NCBI GenBank assembly: GCA_004563195.1
Contig: SFTJ01000046.1
Span: 1-39,465 of the forward strand
DNA: 39,465 nt
Reading direction: 5' to 3'
Origin: a bacterium
Lineage (GTDB): Bacteria > Bacteroidota > Bacteroidia > Bacteroidales > Muribaculaceae
Position numbers and translations under genes: made by a program. The notes beneath the pieces were generated by a model that saw only the letters and a list, made by a program, of their open reading frames with translations, ran no database searches and had not been told where the DNA came from. This document shows positions 13,534 through 21,592 of this stretch, piece by piece (the first letter of the stretch is position 1; each line of letters begins with the position of its first letter).

Positions 13534-14682
13534 ATGACACAACCGAAAGAGCCGATCAGACTTCGGCAGCGCAAGACTCCATCAGGCAAGATCTCTCTCT
13601 ATCTTGACATCTATATCTCCGGCAAGCGGAGCTACGAATATCTCAATCTCTATCTGATGCCGGAACGCACTCGCGAGGATAAGGAACGGAACAAGCAGAC
13701 GCTCTCTCTCGCCGAAGCCATACGAAGCAAGAGAGTTGTTGAGATGCGCAATCATCGTTTCGGTTTTGAGAGCAACTTCTCTCCGCAAACGAATCTCTTT
13801 GACTATATCGACATGCTCATGGAGCGAAGGAAGGCGAAGTCAGGCGGCGGCAACTGGGCAAACTGGCGCGGATATGTCGTGCAGATGTCGCGCTTTGCTC
13901 CGGCAACGACTACACTCGGAGACATTGACGCGAGCTTCGCGCAACGCTGGAAAGTCTTTCTCCGCGATGAAGCATATAACTCGCACTATAAGAGAAGCAA
14001 GCCAGTGCGTCTATCGCAGAGCGCGCAGTGTAACTACTGGCGCAAGTTTGCATGTACTATCAACACGGCAGTTCAGGAAGGCATCATCTCGAAGAATCCT
14101 CTGCGCGGCATCGAAGGAGTAAAAGACGGAAGTCCGGAGAGGGTATATCTGACACTTGATGAGCTGAAGCGGATGATTGCGACTCCGTGCCGGAACAAGG
14201 AGCTGAGACGAGCGTTTCTCTTCTCATGCCTGACTGGACTTCGCGTCTCGGACATCAAGAAAATGACATGGAAAGAAGTCGGACAGTGCGGAGAGTTCAC
14301 TCGCATCACATTCGCGCAGCAGAAGACGAAGGAACAAGAGTATCTTGACATCTCGAAGGATGCGGCATCGCTGCTCGGAGAGCGTGGCAATCCTTCTGAT
14401 CTCGTCTTTAGAGACTTGCGCATAGATCACTACTCCAGGAACGAGCTTCGTGCATGGGCATTGGATGCCGGAATCAGCAAGCATATTGTCTTCCATACCG
14501 GAAGGCACACATTTGCTGTCGTGATGCTGGAACTGGACACTGACATCTATACGCTTCAGAAGTTGCTCGGACATCGCGAGCTGCGAACAACGCAGAGATA
14601 TGCCGAAGTGCTGGACAAGAAGAAGCAAGAAGCCATCGCTCGCATTCCGTCTCTGCTGAACGAGGATTCGGAGAAAGAATAG
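13534..14682 (+). CDS. int: Tyrosine recombinase, phage integrase
   Basis: A 382-aa tyrosine recombinase of the Bacteroidota type. N-terminal arm-binding region (1-95), core-binding SAM-like domain (about 85-195) and catalytic domain from 205. Catalytic residues: Arg237 (LTGLRVSD), Lys264 (AQQKTKE), His321 and Arg324 (HTGRH), His347 (LLGHREL) and nucleophile Tyr356 (TTQRYAEV). It would integrate the phage at a host site. The start MTQPKEP (13534) is preferred; an upstream in-frame ATG at 13414 would read through a terminator and the repeat array. It converges with the leftward lysogeny genes with only three bases between stop codons. No tRNA gene is seen next to it. Confidence 0.92.
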   Translation: MTQPKEPIRLRQRKTPSGKISLYLDIYISGKRSYEYLNLYLMPERTREDKERNKQTLSLAEAIRSKRVVEMRNHRFGFESNFSPQTNLFDYIDMLMERRKAKSGGGNWANWRGYVVQMSRFAPATTTLGDIDASFAQRWKVFLRDEAYNSHYKRSKPVRLSQSAQCNYWRKFACTINTAVQEGIISKNPLRGIEGVKDGSPERVYLTLDELKRMIATPCRNKELRRAFLFSCLTGLRVSDIKKMTWKEVGQCGEFTRITFAQQKTKEQEYLDISKDAASLLGERGNPSDLVFRDLRIDHYSRNELRAWALDAGISKHIVFHTGRHTFAVVMLELDTDIYTLQKLLGHRELRTTQRYAEVLDKKKQEAIARIPSLLNEDSEKE

Positions 14683-14685
14683 CCG

Positions 14686-14943
14686 TTACTTTCCGAAGAT
14701 ATTGCCGCGTCCGGTCAGCAGCCAGTGCGCATTCACTCCGTAATCATTGACAAGATATGCCAGCCAGCTAACTTGCAAGATGCGTCTCTCAGGATTCTTG
14801 CGAAGCTGATAGAGATTGCGTCTATTGATGCCGTGTTCTTCCGTGAAGTTTGTCAGTCCGTGAATGACTTTCGTGTCTTTGAGCGTGTCAAGAGCGAGGA
14901 AGAATCTCCTGACAATGGCTGCGGAGTCTGATGTTTGCGTCAT
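14686..14943 (-). CDS. Small HTH-like DNA-binding protein
   Basis: An 85-aa protein, last in the leftward lysogeny operon. It has a helix-turn-helix-like core (LTNFTEEHGINRRNLYQLRKN) and a C terminus WLLTGRGNIFG, matching the 'hWLLTGxG' box seen after HTH domains in Bacteroidota phage regulators. Its start overlaps the upstream stop by four bases. It probably binds DNA in the lysogeny decision, but target and direction of effect are unknown. Confidence 0.7.
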   Translation of the reverse strand: MTQTSDSAAIVRRFFLALDTLKDTKVIHGLTNFTEEHGINRRNLYQLRKNPERRILQVSWLAYLVNDYGVNAHWLLTGRGNIFGK

Positions 14944-15395
14944 AATGTCTTGTCTTTATTGATTTGAAGGCTCAAATCCGCGTCTTTGGCTCGAAGATGA
15001 GCGTTGAGTCGCTCATCGAGTTCAGCGCGCTCAAACGGCTGGAAAAGCGGCACTATGCCTGAGCGCAGCTTGCATTCAAAAACCTTTCGCTCGTCAGCAG
15101 TCATCACTGCGACATATTGCTCTGCCTGGAGTCCGGCACGGACAAAGTCAAGCAGCGCGTCTTTCTGCCGGATCTGGACATCGCGCGGATCGATCATCTC
15201 TCCGTCTCCGAGAAGTAGCCAGCGCAGATTCAGTTCCGGCATTTTCTCTGCGAGAGTGACAATCGGCTTCAGTCCGAAGTTCTCTCCGGCAAGCAGCTTC
15301 TGCAAGTACTGCGGACTCCAGCCGATGAAGTCGCAGAATTTCCTCTTCTTTCCGGCAGTCTTGTAGGCTATGATCTGAGCGAGTCTATCTTTCAT
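14940..15395 (-). CDS. HTH regulator with WLLLGDGEM box
   Basis: A 151-aa protein with an N-terminal helix-turn-helix (AGKKRKFCDFIGWSPQYLQK, about residues 14-33) followed by NLRWLLLGDGEM, the same box as in its downstream neighbour. The C-terminal half is helical and charged (ERAELDERLNAHLRAKDADL), probably for oligomerisation. It overlaps the lipoprotein gene upstream by 11 bp and the next gene by 4 bp, so the operon is tightly coupled. It has no LexA-like protease motif and is probably a second lysogeny regulator. Confidence 0.72.
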   Translation of the reverse strand: MKDRLAQIIAYKTAGKKRKFCDFIGWSPQYLQKLLAGENFGLKPIVTLAEKMPELNLRWLLLGDGEMIDPRDVQIRQKDALLDFVRAGLQAEQYVAVMTADERKVFECKLRSGIVPLFQPFERAELDERLNAHLRAKDADLSLQINKDKTL

Positions 15396-15660
15396 ATGGC
15401 TTCAGTGTCTCTTCGATGAGCTGCTCAAGTTCTGCTCCGCTCTTCATGTCGAACATACTGAAGACAATCGTTGTGTCAATCGGCATCAGTCCGGATGCTA
15501 TGAGCCGCTCGTTGACGATACGGACTCTCTGCTTGCCGCCGTCGCGAACTGTCTGTTCATACTGCGCTTTTGCGGCTTCGGCTTTCTTCTGCGCTCCGGA
15601 CTTGCATCCGCTCACGAGTAAACTCGCGAGTATTGCGAGTAAAAATATACTTCTTCTCAT
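15385..15660 (-). CDS. Small lipoprotein in the lysogeny operon
   Basis: A 91-aa protein with a type II signal peptide: basic start, hydrophobic core (FLLAILASLLV) and lipobox VSGC at about residues 16-19, followed by a charged, mostly helical mature part of about 70 residues. It is expressed with the repressor genes and so probably during lysogeny. Lipoproteins in this position are good candidates for superinfection exclusion or other changes to the lysogen's envelope, but nothing in the sequence proves that. Confidence 0.75.
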   Translation of the reverse strand: MRRSIFLLAILASLLVSGCKSGAQKKAEAAKAQYEQTVRDGGKQRVRIVNERLIASGLMPIDTTIVFSMFDMKSGAELEQLIEETLKPYER

Positions 15661-15664
15661 AGTG

Positions 15665-16012
15665 CTATTTATTTGAAAGTGATTCTATTATACTGAGCAG
15701 TCTATCTATCTGCTCATCTTTCTTTGCGAGTAAATTGACAAAGCGTTCCGTGTTTACTCGGTTGTTGTTTCCAGCTACGGCTGTGGAGTTGTCTCCTGAT
15801 GCGAGCGCGGATCCGGCTGAAGTGCCTACTCCGTAGAAGAACGGCACATCTTTGCCGATAGCTCCGGCAATATCTTCAAGTAGTCCAGTGCGAATATCAT
15901 CTTTTTGAAGTGCTGCGGATAAATTTTGTTGAGAAAGTCCGAGAAGTCTCGCAATATGCGCAACGCTCACTCCATTTTCCGACAAAATTCTCTTTATCTC
16001 TATTCCTTTCAT
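15665..16012 (-). CDS. XRE-family repressor-like regulator (cI-like)
   Basis: A 115-aa protein and first gene of the leftward operon. The N-terminal HTH (IKRILSENGVSVAHIARLLG then LSQQNLSAALQ, residues 4-35) is of the XRE type. The C terminus is a coiled coil (AKKDEQIDRLLSIIESL), common in Bacteroidota HTH regulators, that would give dimers. There is no RecA-triggered protease domain, so induction would need another route. The start at 16012 was chosen over 16048 because the HTH begins there. It is divergent from the early operon across a palindromic operator at 16072-16094. Confidence 0.78.
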   Translation of the reverse strand: MKGIEIKRILSENGVSVAHIARLLGLSQQNLSAALQKDDIRTGLLEDIAGAIGKDVPFFYGVGTSAGSALASGDNSTAVAGNNNRVNTERFVNLLAKKDEQIDRLLSIIESLSNK

Positions 16013-16047
16013 AATCACTATGTTGTACAAATTCGGATGGGGATACA

Positions 16048-16110
16048 CAAAAAATAATTTGAAAATTCACAAACAAAAATTTGTTGAAACAAATAATTGT
16101 AGTATATTTG
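16048..16110. promoter_or_regulatory. Divergent lysogeny/early control region with palindromic operator
   Basis: Rightward: TTTG (16080-16083), 19 bp, TATATTTG (16103-16110), a full match to the Bacteroidota -33/-7 consensus driving 16188 onward. Leftward: CAAA at 16074-16077 and a near -7 match at 16048-16055 could drive the repressor. Three half-sites overlap both -33 boxes: AACAAA (16072), TTTGTT (16080), AACAAA (16088). They form two perfect palindromes, 16072-16085 and ATTTGTT-ga-AACAAAT at 16079-16094. One bound dimer could block either promoter. Confidence 0.7.
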
Positions 16111-16187
16111 CATCCGAGTTCAGTTCTAAACACTGCACGAAGATATAAAATTAAACTGATAGTATAACTAAAAACCGAAATAAAGTT

Positions 16188-16451
16188 ATGACAATCGCGG
16201 AAGTAAATAGCAGCGCAATCGGACGCAAGGTCTCTTGCATTTGTAGCGGATTCAAAAGGACTGGCACTATCGTCTCTCTCGTTGAAGATGAGTACACTGC
16301 CGGAGTTCACATCAAACTTGACGAGCCAGTATTCAACGCAACTGGCTACGGAGTTCAGCATACTGAGTGGTATGAATACGAGTTCGACTCAGTCGGCAGA
16401 AAGATTGATGGCTTCGGCAATCTTGAGAATACAAAGTTCATCTCCGAATAA
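16188..16451 (+). CDS. Hypothetical early protein
   Basis: An 87-aa protein, first gene of the rightward early operon, about 70 nt downstream of the predicted start site. It contains repeated short beta-strand patterns (GRKVSCICSG, GTIVSLVEDEYTAGVHIKL) and an aromatic segment (HTEWYEYEFDSVG), suggesting a small beta-barrel. No HTH is visible, so it is not an obvious Cro. Function unknown; its place suggests an immediate-early product. Confidence 0.6.
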   Translation: MTIAEVNSSAIGRKVSCICSGFKRTGTIVSLVEDEYTAGVHIKLDEPVFNATGYGVQHTEWYEYEFDSVGRKIDGFGNLENTKFISE

Positions 16452-16482
16452 ACCGAAAGTATAATTCTTAACAGCAAAAGAA

Positions 16483-16770
16483 ATGGCACACTACTGGATT
16501 TTTAAGACTGATAATAAGAGCGGCAGAACAATCAGCATCTGCAACGGCTCTCATGACACGGAAGCAGAATGTCGATGCCACTGGAGGGCATACTCCTACG
16601 GATTATGTGACGGCTATCAGGAATGTCTCGGCGAAGTTCGCGGCTCGTTCCAGCTCGGAGAACACGAACTCTCACTGCACATCATCAGCGACAAAAAGGA
16701 TGTTGAATACTTCATGCTCCTGAATGACGAAGGGAAGAACTTTCACTACGAACTCTGCTCAAGAATATGA
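16483..16770 (+). CDS. Hypothetical early protein
   Basis: A 95-aa protein beginning MAHYWIFKTD with an A-rich start region. It carries five Cys residues (CNG, CRC, CDG, ECLGE, CSR) that are not arranged as a classical zinc finger, and several His. No membrane segment or enzyme motif is visible. The next gene overlaps its stop codon by four bases. Family not recognised. Confidence 0.6.
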   Translation: MAHYWIFKTDNKSGRTISICNGSHDTEAECRCHWRAYSYGLCDGYQECLGEVRGSFQLGEHELSLHIISDKKDVEYFMLLNDEGKNFHYELCSRI

Positions 16771-16949
16771 CAAGATTTGAATTTAACGCTTGCGATACGG
16801 AGAACGAGATTCTCCGCATTCGGCTCCAGGAGAACAAGAGGTCTGCTCGACTTATTTATAAGACAATCGCGAACTTTAAGAGCGGACACTACATCACTGT
16901 CGCAGACTTGAACTTCATCAAAGAACAACTCAAATCTATCTTTCAATAA
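16767..16949 (+). CDS. Hypothetical small early protein
   Basis: A 60-aa protein coupled to the previous gene by a four-base overlap. It is predicted to be two helices separated by a short turn (ENEILRIRLQENKRSARLIY and VADLNFIKEQLKSIF). The next gene begins two bases after its stop. No function assigned. Confidence 0.6.
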   Translation: MTRFEFNACDTENEILRIRLQENKRSARLIYKTIANFKSGHYITVADLNFIKEQLKSIFQ

Positions 16950-16951
16950 TC

Positions 16952-17422
16952 ATGGCAACAAAACGCACATCTCACACTCGCGAAGAATCTCGCTTCGCCG
17001 TGTACTCCGTACTGCTGGAAGTCTACAAGGCTCGCAAGTCTGGAAGCAAAGTCGCGCTTGCTAAACTATGCGCGAAGTATCACTGCGGCAATCTCCACAA
17101 CTCAGTCATCAAGGCAGTGGACTGGAGCAAGCAGCCGTCATATGCGGATGCAGTCGCAGCTCTCTCCAACAACTCTATCTACAAGCGCGGATGCAAGCAC
17201 GGCACGCGGAAGCTCGTCAAAGCAGAAGATGTGCAAGTGTCCGAAGCGGAGCAGCGCAAGGCAAAGGAGATCGAGCGCAAGATAGAGTCTCCAGCTCTGC
17301 CGCCGGAGTTTGATCTCACTCCGGATCCGGAATCAATCTTTCCGGAAGAGAGCATAATTCCGAAGGCAATCCGCATACTCAAGGCGCACGGATATCTCGT
17401 TATTGAAGGACATGCTCTTTAA
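16952..17422 (+). CDS. Hypothetical early protein with HTH-like N-terminus
   Basis: A 156-aa protein. The basic N-terminal half (EESRFAVYSVLLEVYKARKS, KVALAKLCAKYHCGNLHNSV) resembles a helix-turn-helix. The C-terminal part is acidic and Pro-rich (LPPEFDLTPDPESIFPEES) and ends in a short hydrophobic strand. DNA binding is likely but not proven. It lies at the end of the first cluster of coupled early genes, before a copy of the 17-bp element. Confidence 0.55.
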   Translation: MATKRTSHTREESRFAVYSVLLEVYKARKSGSKVALAKLCAKYHCGNLHNSVIKAVDWSKQPSYADAVAALSNNSIYKRGCKHGTRKLVKAEDVQVSEAEQRKAKEIERKIESPALPPEFDLTPDPESIFPEESIIPKAIRILKAHGYLVIEGHAL

Positions 17423-17435
17423 TTATCAAAATTAT

Positions 17436-17452
17436 TGCTTATCACATAAACG
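17436..17452 (+). promoter_or_regulatory. 17-bp operator-like element (TGCTTA-N5-TAAACG)
   Basis: A copy of the dispersed element five bases upstream of the 17457 start codon. It is preceded by ATCAAA, as is the copy at 23175. The right half departs from the perfect inverted repeat (TAAACG instead of TAAGCA). No TAnnTTTG box is visible nearby. Confidence 0.5.
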
Positions 17453-17456
17453 AAAA

Positions 17457-17663
17457 ATGAAAATGAAAGTACTCTCAAAGACTCGCTATGCCGAGCAGAA
17501 GGAAGCAGACGAGCAGAAGCTCTACAACAAATTCAAAGAAATGACGGCAGCCGGATTCGCGAAGACACGCGCTCGCGATGCGCTTATGAAAGAGTTCAAG
17601 ATAGGCTCAACGGCTACATTCTACGCCGCGCTCAAGCGCGTTGAAAATCGCTCTGCACAATGA
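17457..17663 (+). CDS. Small basic HTH-like protein
   Basis: A 68-aa basic protein. The segment AAGFAKTRARDALMKEFKIG followed by STATFYAALKRVENR reads as a helix-turn-helix. ATG 17457 is chosen as start since the frame upstream has no ATG and holds the 17-bp element; ATG 17463 is equally possible. The next gene overlaps its stop by four bases. A regulatory role is plausible. Confidence 0.6.
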   Translation: MKMKVLSKTRYAEQKEADEQKLYNKFKEMTAAGFAKTRARDALMKEFKIGSTATFYAALKRVENRSAQ

Positions 17664-17812
17664 CACTCTCCGAAGCTCGCGAAATCATCCAGGATGAAGT
17701 CAAGCAACTGGAAGAACAAGGACTTCCGAAAGATATCGGACTACTCGCGGCGCACATTCTCGCTCTTGACGCAATAGACTACATAATCCGGCAAAACAAT
17801 ATCAACAGTTAA
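17660..17812 (+). CDS. Small hypothetical protein (50 aa)
   Basis: A 50-aa acidic, helical protein starting at an ATGA overlap with the previous stop. Two helices are visible (LSEAREIIQDEVKQLEEQ and LLAAHILALDAIDYIIRQ). The amphipathic pattern and the overlap support translation. Function unknown. Confidence 0.55.
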   Translation: MTLSEAREIIQDEVKQLEEQGLPKDIGLLAAHILALDAIDYIIRQNNINS

Positions 17813-17823
17813 TAGCAATAGCA

Positions 17824-18060
17824 ATGAAAAAGATATTCAGCAACATGCGCACTCTATCAGGCTTCATCATCGCAGAAGCGGCATTCTTCGGATGCTTCTA
17901 TGCTATCGGACTCGGAGACTACATTGGCATCATCGCGCTGCTCCTGATGTTCGCAAGCATCCTTGCTTTGATGCTCAGCTTCCGTCTCATGAGCAAAGGA
18001 CTTGTCCATCGTGAGTCGCTCGCAGTATGGTTTTACGAACTCTATAATGACATGAAGTAA
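17824..18060 (+). CDS. Small two-span membrane protein
   Basis: A 78-aa protein with two hydrophobic segments (about residues 10-30 and 34-55) joined by a short loop, and a hydrophilic C terminus. It has a basic N terminus, so the ends are probably cytoplasmic. It is an early gene and therefore not likely a holin; it may act in superinfection exclusion or host takeover. No family recognised. Confidence 0.6.
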   Translation: MKKIFSNMRTLSGFIIAEAAFFGCFYAIGLGDYIGIIALLLMFASILALMLSFRLMSKGLVHRESLAVWFYELYNDMK

Positions 18061-18061
18061 T

Positions 18062-18403
18062 ATGGCTTGTGAAATCTGCAAGGGAATCAACTCGCACTTG
18101 TGTCCGGTCTGCGGAGATCAGAGTGATGCAGTCAAGTGCGACAACTGCGGCGGCGAAGGCTGGCTTTACTACGCATACAACATTGAGAACGGAGAGATAT
18201 TCCGCGTGAGCTGTGACGAGTATGACGAGCTTCCGGATGACGAAGACAAGGCATATGAGTCAAGTCGCAAACTCTGCAAGGGGAACATGGAACGCTGCTC
18301 CAAATGTAACGGAGAAGGAGAATATGTTCCGGATCCGGAAGACTACTTCGATGAAGATGCATACATGGAAAGATATTATGAGAGAAAGTATGGAAAAGAC
18401 TGA
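18062..18403 (+). CDS. Zinc-ribbon protein with DnaJ-like CxxC repeats
   Basis: A 113-aa acidic protein with CxxC pairs at CEIC, CPVC, CDNC (followed by GGEG) and CSKC (followed by NGEGE), the CxxCxGxG spacing of DnaJ-type zinc fingers. These would bind one or two zinc ions. It lacks a J domain. The C terminus is very acidic (EDYFDEDAYMERYYE). The next gene overlaps its end by 14 bp. Role unknown. Confidence 0.65.
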   Translation: MACEICKGINSHLCPVCGDQSDAVKCDNCGGEGWLYYAYNIENGEIFRVSCDEYDELPDDEDKAYESSRKLCKGNMERCSKCNGEGEYVPDPEDYFDEDAYMERYYERKYGKD

Positions 18404-18608
18404 TGGAATGCTCACGACTTCACAGCTCGCGACGATGCTCTCAATCTCCGAGAGCCGCATCTATCACATCATCTCAGACATTCCGCACTATAAGTTCGGC
18501 TCTTCTATACGCTTTGACAAAAAGGAGATTGCGGACTGGATACAGTCGAAGAGAGTCTACACAAAGCGCGAGATAAAGGCGAAAGCTGAGAAGAGATGTA
18601 AGAAATGA
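18390..18608 (+). CDS. Excisionase-like winged HTH protein
   Basis: A 72-aa basic protein with an HTH_17/MerR-like excisionase fold: GMLTTSQLATMLSISESRIY for the HTH, then HYKFGSSIRFDKKEIADWIQ as the wing and final helix. That pattern is shared by phage Xis proteins and small DNA-architectural proteins. Start 18390 overlaps the previous stop; ATG at 18405 is an alternative. It overlaps the recT start by four bases. It may direct prophage excision with the integrase, although it lies 4 kb from int. Confidence 0.7.
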   Translation: MEKTDGMLTTSQLATMLSISESRIYHIISDIPHYKFGSSIRFDKKEIADWIQSKRVYTKREIKAKAEKRCKK

Positions 18609-19486
18609 CATTCACAACTAAATCAATAACAGCAATGACAAAAGAAATGGAAATCAGGAACTCATCACTAAAGGAGTTCAACAACACGCTGAGAGCGGAG
18701 CGCACTCAGCAGATGGTTATCACGGCACTGCGCGGCAGAGCAGATGAGTACTTCCGGAACATCGCGTCCGTAGTGGCTAACTCTCCGGATTTGCAGAAGT
18801 GCGATCCTATCACGCTCATCTGCGGCGGACTCCAGGCAGCAAACTTATGCTTGCCTATCGGAAGCGGACTCGGCTTCGCTTATCTCATTCCGTACAAGAA
18901 CACGAAGAAAGGCTGCTACGAAGCGCAGTTCCAGATCGGCTATAAAGGACTTGTGCAGCTCGCAATCCGTTCCGGAATGTTCTCGGATATCAACACTGGC
19001 ATCGTCTATGAGGGCGAACTCTCCAGCTACGACAAGATCTCCGGAAAGTTCAAGCTGGACGGCGAACGCAAATCGGATAAGGTCATCGGATACTTCGCGT
19101 TCTTCCGTCTCAACAACGGAGACGCAGATACGGCATTCAGCAAGTCACTCTACATGACTACTGACGAGATGAACGCTCACGCGCTGCGCTACTCGCAGAC
19201 ATACTCCAGTCGCTACGAGTCAACGCGCAACTCAAGCAAGTGGACAACGGACTTTCACGCAATGGCTCAGAAGACTGTACTGAAGCTCCTGCTCTCTCGC
19301 TATGCTCCTATGAGCGTGGAAATCCAGCAAGCAGTCGCAGCAGATCAGGCAATCGCAAGAGAGGACGGAGTGCTGGACTATGTGGACAATGAGCAGCCGG
19401 AAGAGCAGGCTCAGATCGCGGAAGCCGTTGATGACAAGAAGGAAGAAATGCGCAACTCCGAGCAGCACGCTCCTGAACTACTGTAA
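18605..19486 (+). CDS. recT: RecT-family single-strand annealing protein
   Basis: A 293-aa protein with the RecT core: ANSPDLQKCDPITLICGGLQ, then GLGFAYLIPYKN, AQFQIGYKGLVQLAIRSGMF and KSLYMTTDEMNAHALRYS, followed by an acidic, poorly conserved tail. It would coat single-stranded DNA and anneal it to complementary strands during phage recombination and replication. ATG 18635 is a possible later start. The gene is followed two bases later by a PD-(D/E)XK nuclease fused to an ATPase, replacing the usual RecE-type exonuclease partner. Confidence 0.9.
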   Translation: MTFTTKSITAMTKEMEIRNSSLKEFNNTLRAERTQQMVITALRGRADEYFRNIASVVANSPDLQKCDPITLICGGLQAANLCLPIGSGLGFAYLIPYKNTKKGCYEAQFQIGYKGLVQLAIRSGMFSDINTGIVYEGELSSYDKISGKFKLDGERKSDKVIGYFAFFRLNNGDADTAFSKSLYMTTDEMNAHALRYSQTYSSRYESTRNSSKWTTDFHAMAQKTVLKLLLSRYAPMSVEIQQAVAADQAIAREDGVLDYVDNEQPEEQAQIAEAVDDKKEEMRNSEQHAPELL

Positions 19487-19488
19487 TC

Positions 19489-21564
19489 ATGAACAAGTAT
19501 GCACAACTCTCCGGAGATGAGCTTGAGAATCATCTCAGTCTCTATCTCGTCAACTCATGGAGCTACTCGTCCGTCAGTTGCTTCTGCCGAAATGAGAAGG
19601 CTTTTGAGATGACATACATCTACAAGGAACGCTCAAGACGCTCGGTCTCATCCATTGCCGGAAACGCATATCATAAGGCTCTTGAGAACTACTTCTCCAG
19701 CTTCAATGAGAAGAAGCAAGAACTGGTTGATCTGACTGCTACGGCATACGAATATCTTGACTGCGTTCCGGCGAATGACTGGAAGCTGAGCAAGAAATAT
19801 CCTACGATTGAGAATGCCGTCGCGGAAGCGAATAAGAGCGTCAATGCGCTGCTTCAGAACTTCTCTTCAGAACTCTCCGTCTATATCCAGGATGTGAAGC
19901 GAGTGCTGGATGTGGAAGCAAGATATGAGCAGTGGGTAACAATCAACGGAGTTGACATTCCTCTGCCGCTTCATCTCGTCATAGATCTTGTCGTTGAACT
20001 CAATGACGGACGGATTGTCATCATAGATCACAAGAGCAAGTCCGCTTTCACGGATCCTGACGAGCTGGCACTGACACACGGCAAGCAAGCAATCACTTAT
20101 GTCGTCGGCTATGAAACTGCACATCCTGAGCAGACTGTCTCCGAAGTGTGGTTTATAGAGAACAAGATATCGAAGAATAGAGACGGCTCTGCTCAAGTTC
20201 GCAAGTATAGCATCACAATGGATGCGGATACTCGCAGACTCTATGAGACGCTGCTTTACGAGTCAGTAAGAAGGATGCTCCAGGCAGTCTCGGATCCGGA
20301 CTACATCTACACTATCAACGACACTGACAATCTCGCTGACAAGGCAACTCTCTATGACTTTTGGACAAAGACTCTTATCTCCGAAGTGGATGACTTTCCG
20401 CAGATACCGGACAATAAGAAGCCACTCATCGCGAAGCGTCTGCGCAAGATTAAAGACAGCTCAATCGCAATGATTTCTCCAAAGGTTATTACGACATTCC
20501 GCGCAAAGGCGGCATCATTCATCACTTTCGACTATTCCAAGACAAATATGACAAACGAAGAAAAGATTGAGCATCTGCTCAGAACATTCAACATCAGCGT
20601 GCGAGTGGCGCACAAGATTGACGGCTTCTCATGCGATACATATCTCTGCGAAGCTGCTGCTGGAGTCAAGCTGGACAGCATCCGCAAGTACTCTCTTGAC
20701 ATAGCAAACGCTCTTGATGTGGCATCCGTCCGCATTCCTGGAGAGCTGGTAGTTTATCAGAAGAAGAGCTATCTTGCTATCGAAGTCAATAAGACTCGCG
20801 AGCGCAATCTGCTTTGGGAGCAGAAGTATATTGACGGCTGCAAGATTCCGCTCGGACTGGACAACTACAACGATAAAGTTGTGTGGGATCTGGACAATCA
20901 CTCAACTCCGCACATGCTTATCTGCGGAGCAACAGGAAGCGGCAAATCCGTCTGCATCCGCTCTACAATAGAGTTCGCTCTTGCCAGTGGAGTGCAGCGC
21001 GTTTACATTATGGATCCGAAGTTCGAGTTCACGAATTACGCATCCAATCCGGCAGTCAAGATATGTAACGAAATCTGCGACATCGAACTTGCCATGAAGC
21101 AGCTCGTTGCTGAGATGAACTCTCGCGTGAGAGCTGGCAAGGCAGAGAAGACTCTTGTCATCTTTGACGAGTACGCTGATGCTATCTCTCAGGCTCGCTC
21201 CGGAAAGGAACTTGAGATCAGAGAGAAAGTCTTGGATCAGAAGACACTGAAGGAGACTATTCAGGTAGTCGGCAAGGAGAAGTCTCTCGGAGAGAACTTG
21301 CAGATACTCCTTCAGAAAGGACGTTCGTCCGGATTCCGCATTCTTGCAGCAACTCAAAGAGCTTCCGTCAAGGTCATTAATGGAGATGCGAAGGTCAACT
21401 TTCCAGTGCTGGTATGCTTCCGCGTGCCGAAGGCGGCAGACAGTCGCGTAGTCATTGACGAAGACGGCGCAGAGTCGCTTACCGGACACGGAGACGGACT
21501 CATCAAGTCTCCTGAGTATAATGACAGCGTAGTACGCTTTCAAGGCTTTTTCTACAACAAATAA
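19489..21564 (+). CDS. PD-(D/E)XK nuclease fused to FtsK/SpoIIIE-type ATPase
   Basis: A 691-aa two-domain protein. Residues 1-300 form a RecB/Cas4-like nuclease: GNAYHKAL (His62), Asp166 in VIDLVVEL, DHK at 180-182 and the RecB signature Gln200/Tyr204 in KQAITYVVGY. Residues about 410-691 form an FtsK/SpoIIIE-type motor: PHMLICGATGSGKSV with Walker A at 480-487, LVIFDEYAD with Walker B at 556-561, and QILLQKGRSSGFRILAATQ. The middle region is a linker of unknown fold. No internal stop or frameshift is seen, so the fusion appears real. It is probably a DNA-end-processing or translocating partner of RecT. Confidence 0.85.
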   Translation: MNKYAQLSGDELENHLSLYLVNSWSYSSVSCFCRNEKAFEMTYIYKERSRRSVSSIAGNAYHKALENYFSSFNEKKQELVDLTATAYEYLDCVPANDWKLSKKYPTIENAVAEANKSVNALLQNFSSELSVYIQDVKRVLDVEARYEQWVTINGVDIPLPLHLVIDLVVELNDGRIVIIDHKSKSAFTDPDELALTHGKQAITYVVGYETAHPEQTVSEVWFIENKISKNRDGSAQVRKYSITMDADTRRLYETLLYESVRRMLQAVSDPDYIYTINDTDNLADKATLYDFWTKTLISEVDDFPQIPDNKKPLIAKRLRKIKDSSIAMISPKVITTFRAKAASFITFDYSKTNMTNEEKIEHLLRTFNISVRVAHKIDGFSCDTYLCEAAAGVKLDSIRKYSLDIANALDVASVRIPGELVVYQKKSYLAIEVNKTRERNLLWEQKYIDGCKIPLGLDNYNDKVVWDLDNHSTPHMLICGATGSGKSVCIRSTIEFALASGVQRVYIMDPKFEFTNYASNPAVKICNEICDIELAMKQLVAEMNSRVRAGKAEKTLVIFDEYADAISQARSGKELEIREKVLDQKTLKETIQVVGKEKSLGENLQILLQKGRSSGFRILAATQRASVKVINGDAKVNFPVLVCFRVPKAADSRVVIDEDGAESLTGHGDGLIKSPEYNDSVVRFQGFFYNK

Positions 21565-21592
21565 ACTGACAAGTTTACTTTTGTGAAGAAAA

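Noticed and set aside
19489..21564. Assembly error joining a nuclease gene to an ftsK gene
   Set aside because: There is no frame change at the domain border, and both halves share the same codon usage within one continuous frame.
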